From contig PLYD01000296.1 of NCBI GenBank assembly GCA_003151665.1, positions 1-15,094 of the forward strand: a stretch of DNA of 15,094 bases. Direction: 5' to 3'. The notes under the pieces were generated by a model, which ran no database searches, was not told where the DNA came from, and worked only from the letters and a program-made list of their open reading frames with translations. Numbering within the stretch: the first letter of the stretch is position 1; each line of letters opens with the position of its first letter. The DNA comes from Candidatus Dormiibacterota bacterium. GTDB taxonomy: Bacteria > Chloroflexota > Dormibacteria > Dormibacterales > Dormibacteraceae. Below, piece after piece: positions 11,706-15,094 of this stretch. A program made the translations under genes and the position numbers.

Positions 11706-12340
11706 CACTTGATCCTCGTGTTCTCCGCCGCCGCGACTTTCTGGCCGGTTGCCGAATCGAGGTTGATGATCCCGAGGATGACCATGAAAGCCTTGTTCTG
11801 CCACACCGCGATGTAGAACGCCTGATTCAAGATCGTGGTGCTGAGCACAATCGAATTCGTACCGAGGCCCGTTTTCGCGCCTTCCACCACCGGGGCGTTG
11901 TTCGCCTTCAGCATCGAGCGATCGATCCCAAAGATCTGTCCATTCGCATAGCCGTTTGCAGCGCTCGCCTCATCCTTGAACTGGACGGAGAAATTGACCA
12001 CCAGCGGGTACGCGGCGGCGCTGAGGTTGGCGACTGTGGACGCAACGTTCCCGCAGTTAGCCACGCTGTCTGTGTAAAACCCGACCTGCGTCGCGGTCGC
12101 CCCCTTGCTCTGCGCGTCAACCCACTCGGCCATGGTCGACGTGTAGGTAGCCGGATCCTTCGTCTTGAGGTTGTCGAGGTAGGTGTTTATGCCCCCCGAG
12201 ATCGAGCATTGGTGCATGGTGTTCGGGACGTCGCCTGGCTGAACGGCAACGCTGGCTGCGGTGGGCGTGCTGCTGGCCGATTGCGACGAACATGCGACCA
12301 CCACCAACAGCGCCGACAGAAAAGCAAGCGACCTCGTCAC
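11705..12340 (-). CDS. Putative secreted lipoprotein, copy B of a paralogous pair
   Basis: A 211-aa protein homologous to the lipoprotein at 10648-11277. The signal peptide TRSLAFLSALLVVVAC places the lipobox Cys at residue 17, exactly as in copy A, followed by a Ser/Thr/Ala linker. C45 and C96 are again 51 residues apart. Shared landmarks: VQPGDVP, YLDNL, KGATA, FKDEASA, KTGLG, AFMVILGIINLD. Identity looks low outside these, so the duplication is old or the domain is under diversifying pressure. The start is GTG 12340, 11 nt after a TAGAGT box. It is coupled by TGATG to the 84-aa gene. Membrane-anchored extracellular role; ligand unknown. Confidence 0.82.
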   Translation of the reverse strand: MTRSLAFLSALLVVVACSSQSASSTPTAASVAVQPGDVPNTMHQCSISGGINTYLDNLKTKDPATYTSTMAEWVDAQSKGATATQVGFYTDSVANCGNVASTVANLSAAAYPLVVNFSVQFKDEASAANGYANGQIFGIDRSMLKANNAPVVEGAKTGLGTNSIVLSTTILNQAFYIAVWQNKAFMVILGIINLDSATGQKVAAAENTRIK

Positions 12341-12351
12341 GTCTTCATCTC

Positions 12352-12357
12352 ACTCTA
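12352..12357 (-). promoter_or_regulatory. TAGAGT -10 box of lipoprotein B
   Basis: TAGAGT on the minus strand, 11 nt before GTG 12340, predicting a 4-5 nt leader. Same hexamer as at 10515-10510. Confidence 0.4.
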
Positions 12358-12393
12358 AAGGATCGAAACTGAACCGCCCCTCGGCGGAATCGA

Positions 12394-13350
12394 GTGTGGC
12401 AACATGCAAACGGCCTCGACATGGTTCACGATCTGCAGGCCGCCGCCTCTGAATACCTCGGCTGGCTTCAGCTCGAAGCGAACCGCAGCCCGAACACGGT
12501 CCGCGCATACGAGTCCGAGCTGGGCAAGTTGATTGCGTTCCTCACCGCCAACGGCCACACGCTCGTCTTGAGCGACCTTCAGCACGATGACCTTCGCGCC
12601 TATCAGCGCCACCTCGCAGGTCGCCTGAAGAGCCCCGCATCGCGAGCGCGTGCGCTCGTCGCCGTTCGCTCCTGGCTGCGATGGCTGGCCAAAGAGGGAA
12701 TCATCGAGCGCGATCTGTCGAACGGCATCACGCTGCCGAAGCTCGAGCAGCGCCTGCCCAAACCCATCGATCCCGACGAGTTGATACGGCTGCTTGCCGC
12801 GCTGCCAACCGAGACGCTGGCGGACAAGCGCGACCGCGCACTGGTGCAGTTCCTCATCAGCACGGGGTGCCGCATCTCGGAAGCCCTCGCCCTGGATCGC
12901 ACCGATTTCCCTCGCACCGGCAACCGGCTGGTGGTGACAGGCAAAGGGTCGAAGCAGCGGTCTGTCTACCTGACCGCCGACGCACGTTCGGCCCTGGAGG
13001 ACTACCTGGCGGGTCGCGAGGACGCGAGCATGGCGTTGTTCATCAACTACGACAGATCGGTGGCCGACGACCGCGGCCGCAGGCTGACCTCCGCCGGCGC
13101 GCGATACATAGTCCGTCAGATCCGCCAGAAGCTCGGCGCCTGGTCGTTCAAGTCACCACACGTGGCGAGGCATACGGCCGCGACGACCCTGCTCGAGGTG
13201 ACCGGCGGCGACGTCCGGCTGGTGCAAGAGGTGCTCGGCCACGCGAACCTGAACACGCTTCAGGGGTACACGAAGATCGTCGACAGCAGGAAGCTGGACG
13301 CCTATCGCCGATACCAGGAATTTCTGGACGGCAAGAAAGCCGGCGCCTGA
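12394..13350 (+). CDS. Tyrosine recombinase, XerC/XerD family
   Basis: A DNA-cleaving site-specific recombinase of 318 aa (309 aa from ATG 12421). An N-terminal SAM-like core-binding domain (about 14-102: ASEYLGWLQLEANRSPNTVRAYESEL) precedes the catalytic domain. All active-site residues are present: R160 (CRISEAL), K184 (GKGSKQR), H256 and R259 (HVARH), H283 (LGHANLNT) and nucleophile Y292 (QGYTK). Length and motif spelling match chromosome-dimer-resolution Xer proteins rather than large phage integrases. The start is unclear: GTG 12394 follows a weak GGCGGA, while ATG 12421 gives a more typical Xer N-terminus. Its position beside a tRNA-bearing, partly duplicated region makes a role in local integration possible, but I see no att repeats. 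Confidence 0.92.
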   Translation: MWQHANGLDMVHDLQAAASEYLGWLQLEANRSPNTVRAYESELGKLIAFLTANGHTLVLSDLQHDDLRAYQRHLAGRLKSPASRARALVAVRSWLRWLAKEGIIERDLSNGITLPKLEQRLPKPIDPDELIRLLAALPTETLADKRDRALVQFLISTGCRISEALALDRTDFPRTGNRLVVTGKGSKQRSVYLTADARSALEDYLAGREDASMALFINYDRSVADDRGRRLTSAGARYIVRQIRQKLGAWSFKSPHVARHTAATTLLEVTGGDVRLVQEVLGHANLNTLQGYTKIVDSRKLDAYRRYQEFLDGKKAGA

Positions 13351-13357
13351 CTCGTCG

Positions 13358-13429
13358 ATTCGCATTGGGAGATTCGTCGCCGCCGCATTGGCGCTGATGC
13401 TCGCTGCGTGCCTTGTGGCCCGCTACTAG
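13358..13429 (+). pseudogene. Possible relic of a lipoprotein signal peptide
   Basis: In one frame this reads IRIGRFVAAALALMLAACLV and stops two codons later: basic residues, a hydrophobic core and a LAAC lipobox, as in a lipoprotein signal peptide, with no mature domain after it. There is no normal start codon (ATT only), and it runs into the stop of the convergent ABC permease gene. It could be the decayed 5' end of a lost lipoprotein gene or chance. Low confidence. Confidence 0.25.
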
Positions 13430-14400
13430 ACGGTCCGACTGCGCAACCACCAAACCGTCAACAACAAGAGCGCACATGCGATCCCGACCACCAACGCTGA
13501 CTCGATTGCTTGAAACTCCCAGAATCGGGCCGGCGGCTGCCACTTGACCAGTTCGCCAAGATGTTGCGCTTGGAGGCACGACGACCAGGCCGACTTGGAT
13601 TGGGCGTCGACCACCTGACCGCAGAGGGACTGGACCTGCTCATAGGTCAGCTGCTGGCCACTGGAGTCTTGGTAGACATAGCTGCTCGCGCCCGCTCCGC
13701 CCTGAACCACCCAGTCTTGGGCGTCGTATGGAGCAGGTCCCGACACCCACAAATGAGATAAAGGTGCGACGAAGTTGGGTCGTATCCAGGTCTGCACGGC
13801 CAAATGAATGCCAACTCCGGCGACGATGCCCGATCCGACCGCCGGTACCGTCCGGCGCCAGAGCACGCCGCTGGTAACGGTGATCGCGAACGCCAACAGC
13901 ATGTAGGCGGGCGGCAGAAGTCCCTGGACGTCGAAGGATCCTGGTCGGAGCGGTCCCTGGACCTGGTTGGCAGGCTGCATCCACCAAGACGTGACGCCAG
14001 CGATCAGCGCCGTGATCGCAAGGCCGAACAGCATTGGAAGCCCAATCCGGGTGAGCGTCCATCGGCCGCGGGTCACACTTTGGGCCCAGGCCAAGCGATA
14101 GGTCCCCTGTTCCATCTCCACGGCGATGGACGCCGCCAGGACGACGCCGATCAGGACCGGAAGGTAGGTCAGGGCTCCGAGGAGCGTCTGCTGCGAACCG
14201 AAATTGTCCTTGAACGCCTGGTACGCCTGGGAACACGTGTTGTTGTCACCCAGTCCGCTGAGACAGTCGGGGATGCCGAGCGCGTTGATGTCGGCGATCA
14301 TTGCCTGGCGCGTCAGGAGAAGGACGGCGGCGCCAAGTGCAAGTACGACCGCGGCCAGGGCGGCCTCGAAACGCTGCTGCCGCCAGGTCAACCAGATCAA
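13426..14400 (-). CDS. ABC-2 type transporter permease
   Basis: A 324-aa integral membrane subunit. It begins IWLTWRQQRFEAALAAVVLALG, the usual opening of a large actinobacterial/Chloroflexi-type ABC-2 permease family, and has about six hydrophobic segments: one near the N-terminus, one at LGALTYLPVLIGVVLAASIAV, one after GRWTLTRIGLPML, one at AYMLLAFAITV, one at VGSGIVAGVGIHLAV, and one at the C-terminus (SALVVGIACALLLLTVWWL). An extracellular loop of about 90 residues precedes the last. The substrate is unknown; drug, lipid or peptide export is typical. The start is TTG, overlapping the ATPase stop as TTGA, so translation is coupled to the ATPase. Confidence 0.88.
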   Translation of the reverse strand: MIWLTWRQQRFEAALAAVVLALGAAVLLLTRQAMIADINALGIPDCLSGLGDNNTCSQAYQAFKDNFGSQQTLLGALTYLPVLIGVVLAASIAVEMEQGTYRLAWAQSVTRGRWTLTRIGLPMLFGLAITALIAGVTSWWMQPANQVQGPLRPGSFDVQGLLPPAYMLLAFAITVTSGVLWRRTVPAVGSGIVAGVGIHLAVQTWIRPNFVAPLSHLWVSGPAPYDAQDWVVQGGAGASSYVYQDSSGQQLTYEQVQSLCGQVVDAQSKSAWSSCLQAQHLGELVKWQPPARFWEFQAIESALVVGIACALLLLTVWWLRSRTV

Positions 14401-15094
14401 CTCGCCGCCTCAGTCGTGAGCTCATCGTCGGAGCTGGCATTGGACGAGCCCCGACTCAAGTAGGCAAGGACGATTTGGTCCAGGTCGACTGGGTAGCTCT
14501 CCCAACGCGGATCAAGGAGTGGCCCCCGCATTCGCACCAGAAGGCTGGCCTGGCGATCCGAGCGCTCGGCCTGGACTATCTCCTGAATATGGGCAATCGC
14601 ATCCACCATTTCCACCGGACCGACCAAACGCTGGTGCATGCCCACAATCGTGTCCATGTCGCCTACCAGCTGGGTGCGACCGCGCGTGAGTACCACCAGG
14701 TAATCGCAAGTGGCGCGGAGGTCGCCGATGATGTGCGAGGACAGCACCACGGTCAGGCCCTGCTCCGCCGATGCCGCCATCAAAAGGCGCATGAATTCGT
14801 GGCGAGCGAGTGGATCGAGCGACGCCATGGGCTCGTCCAGGAGCAGAAGGTCGGGCATTTTGGCTAGGGCTAGGACCAACGCGACCTGCGCACGCATTCC
14901 CCCTGAGAGCGACGCCACCGAGCGGTCGAGACCGATACCTAAGCGTCGCAGGCGGCTCACTGCCATCAGCCCGTCCCAGCGGCGGTTGAGACGCGAACCC
15001 ATTGTCAGAAGCTCGCCTACTGAGAAACGCCTAAAGAGAGGTGGCTCCTGGGCCGCATAACCAACCTTGGGAGCTAGCGTCGTGATGTGTGGAA
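14397..15094 (-). CDS. ABC transporter ATP-binding protein (5' end outside window)
   Basis: The nucleotide-binding subunit partnered with the permease at 13426-14400. The frame stays open to base 15094. Visible motifs in order: Q-loop region VGYAAQEPPLFRRFSVGELL, signature SLSGGMRAQVALVLALA, Walker B LLLLDEP, D-loop SLDP, and the switch histidine in LSSHII. Walker A lies beyond the window edge. After the catalytic core comes a C-terminal extension of roughly 100 residues (VVLTRGRTQLVGDMDTI... to the Ser/Glu-rich end), usual for ABC-2 exporters. An internal ATG at 15002 is not the true start because the Q-loop lies upstream of it. ATP hydrolysis would drive export through the permease. Confidence 0.93.
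   Translation of the reverse strand, partial: PHITTLAPKVGYAAQEPPLFRRFSVGELLTMGSRLNRRWDGLMAVSRLRRLGIGLDRSVASLSGGMRAQVALVLALAKMPDLLLLDEPMASLDPLARHEFMRLLMAASAEQGLTVVLSSHIIGDLRATCDYLVVLTRGRTQLVGDMDTIVGMHQRLVGPVEMVDAIAHIQEIVQAERSDRQASLLVRMRGPLLDPRWESYPVDLDQIVLAYLSRGSSNASSDDELTTEAAS

Noticed and set aside
12681..13397. Long plus-strand frame inside the recombinase
   Set aside because: A shadow frame rich in Arg, Gly and Pro; the overlapping frame carries every tyrosine-recombinase catalytic residue.
1..15094. CRISPR array, insertion sequence or rRNA
   Set aside because: No regularly spaced repeats, no transposase motifs and no rRNA-like stretches were seen on either strand.

Overview
The window is high-GC bacterial DNA (roughly 60-65% G+C by eye), densely packed, with genes on both strands and almost no spacer. 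The gene set resembles soil-type Actinomycetota or Chloroflexota/Dormibacterota-like lineages: a DUF2342 (F420-associated) zinc metallopeptidase, an HspR-type MerR regulator, a UbiE-like methyltransferase and a UbiA-like membrane protein. Many start codons follow a TANNNT -10 box by 6-11 nt, which suggests leaderless transcripts. The phylum is an inference; no rRNA or other strong marker is present.

Layout. 1-1186: a 3'-truncated SDR oxidoreductase (-) diverges from a small deoxyribosyltransferase-like protein (+), with overlapping -10 boxes between them. 1190-2929 (-): a DUF2342 metallopeptidase, then a MerR/HspR-type regulator followed by a zinc-ribbon protein. 3071-5502 (+): an enoyl-CoA hydratase-like protein and an acyl-CoA carboxylase beta subunit, together resembling a fragment of a leucine/isovalerate (Liu) pathway and divergent from the MerR gene. 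5513-7686 (-): a UbiE/MenG-like methyltransferase overlapping a degenerate UbiA-like membrane protein, then a hemolysin III/PAQR protein with its own promoter. 7775-10132 (+): a GNAT protein, a SAM methyltransferase and a nucleotidyltransferase-fold protein.

10169-12340 is the most unusual part. Two tiny stop/start-coupled genes (51 and 59 aa, -) are followed by tRNA-Arg(CCG) (-), a lipoprotein (+) and tRNA-Arg(GCG) (+). Facing these on the minus strand is a diverged paralogue of the same lipoprotein, coupled to an 84-aa helical protein. The two tRNAs are nearly identical outside the anticodon and T stems and lie in inverted orientation around the first lipoprotein. A perfect 10-bp palindrome between the first tRNA and the lipoprotein gives a -10 box in each direction. 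The GCG anticodon is unusual for a bacterium, where CGU/CGC/CGA is normally read by an inosine (ACG-encoded) tRNA.

12394-15094: a tyrosine recombinase of XerC/XerD type with all catalytic residues, a possible relic of a lipoprotein signal peptide, and an ABC-2 export system (permease plus a 5'-truncated ATPase, -). I found no CRISPR array, insertion sequence or rRNA. No single known defence or mobile system is evident; the lipoprotein/tRNA island is the best candidate for something undescribed.
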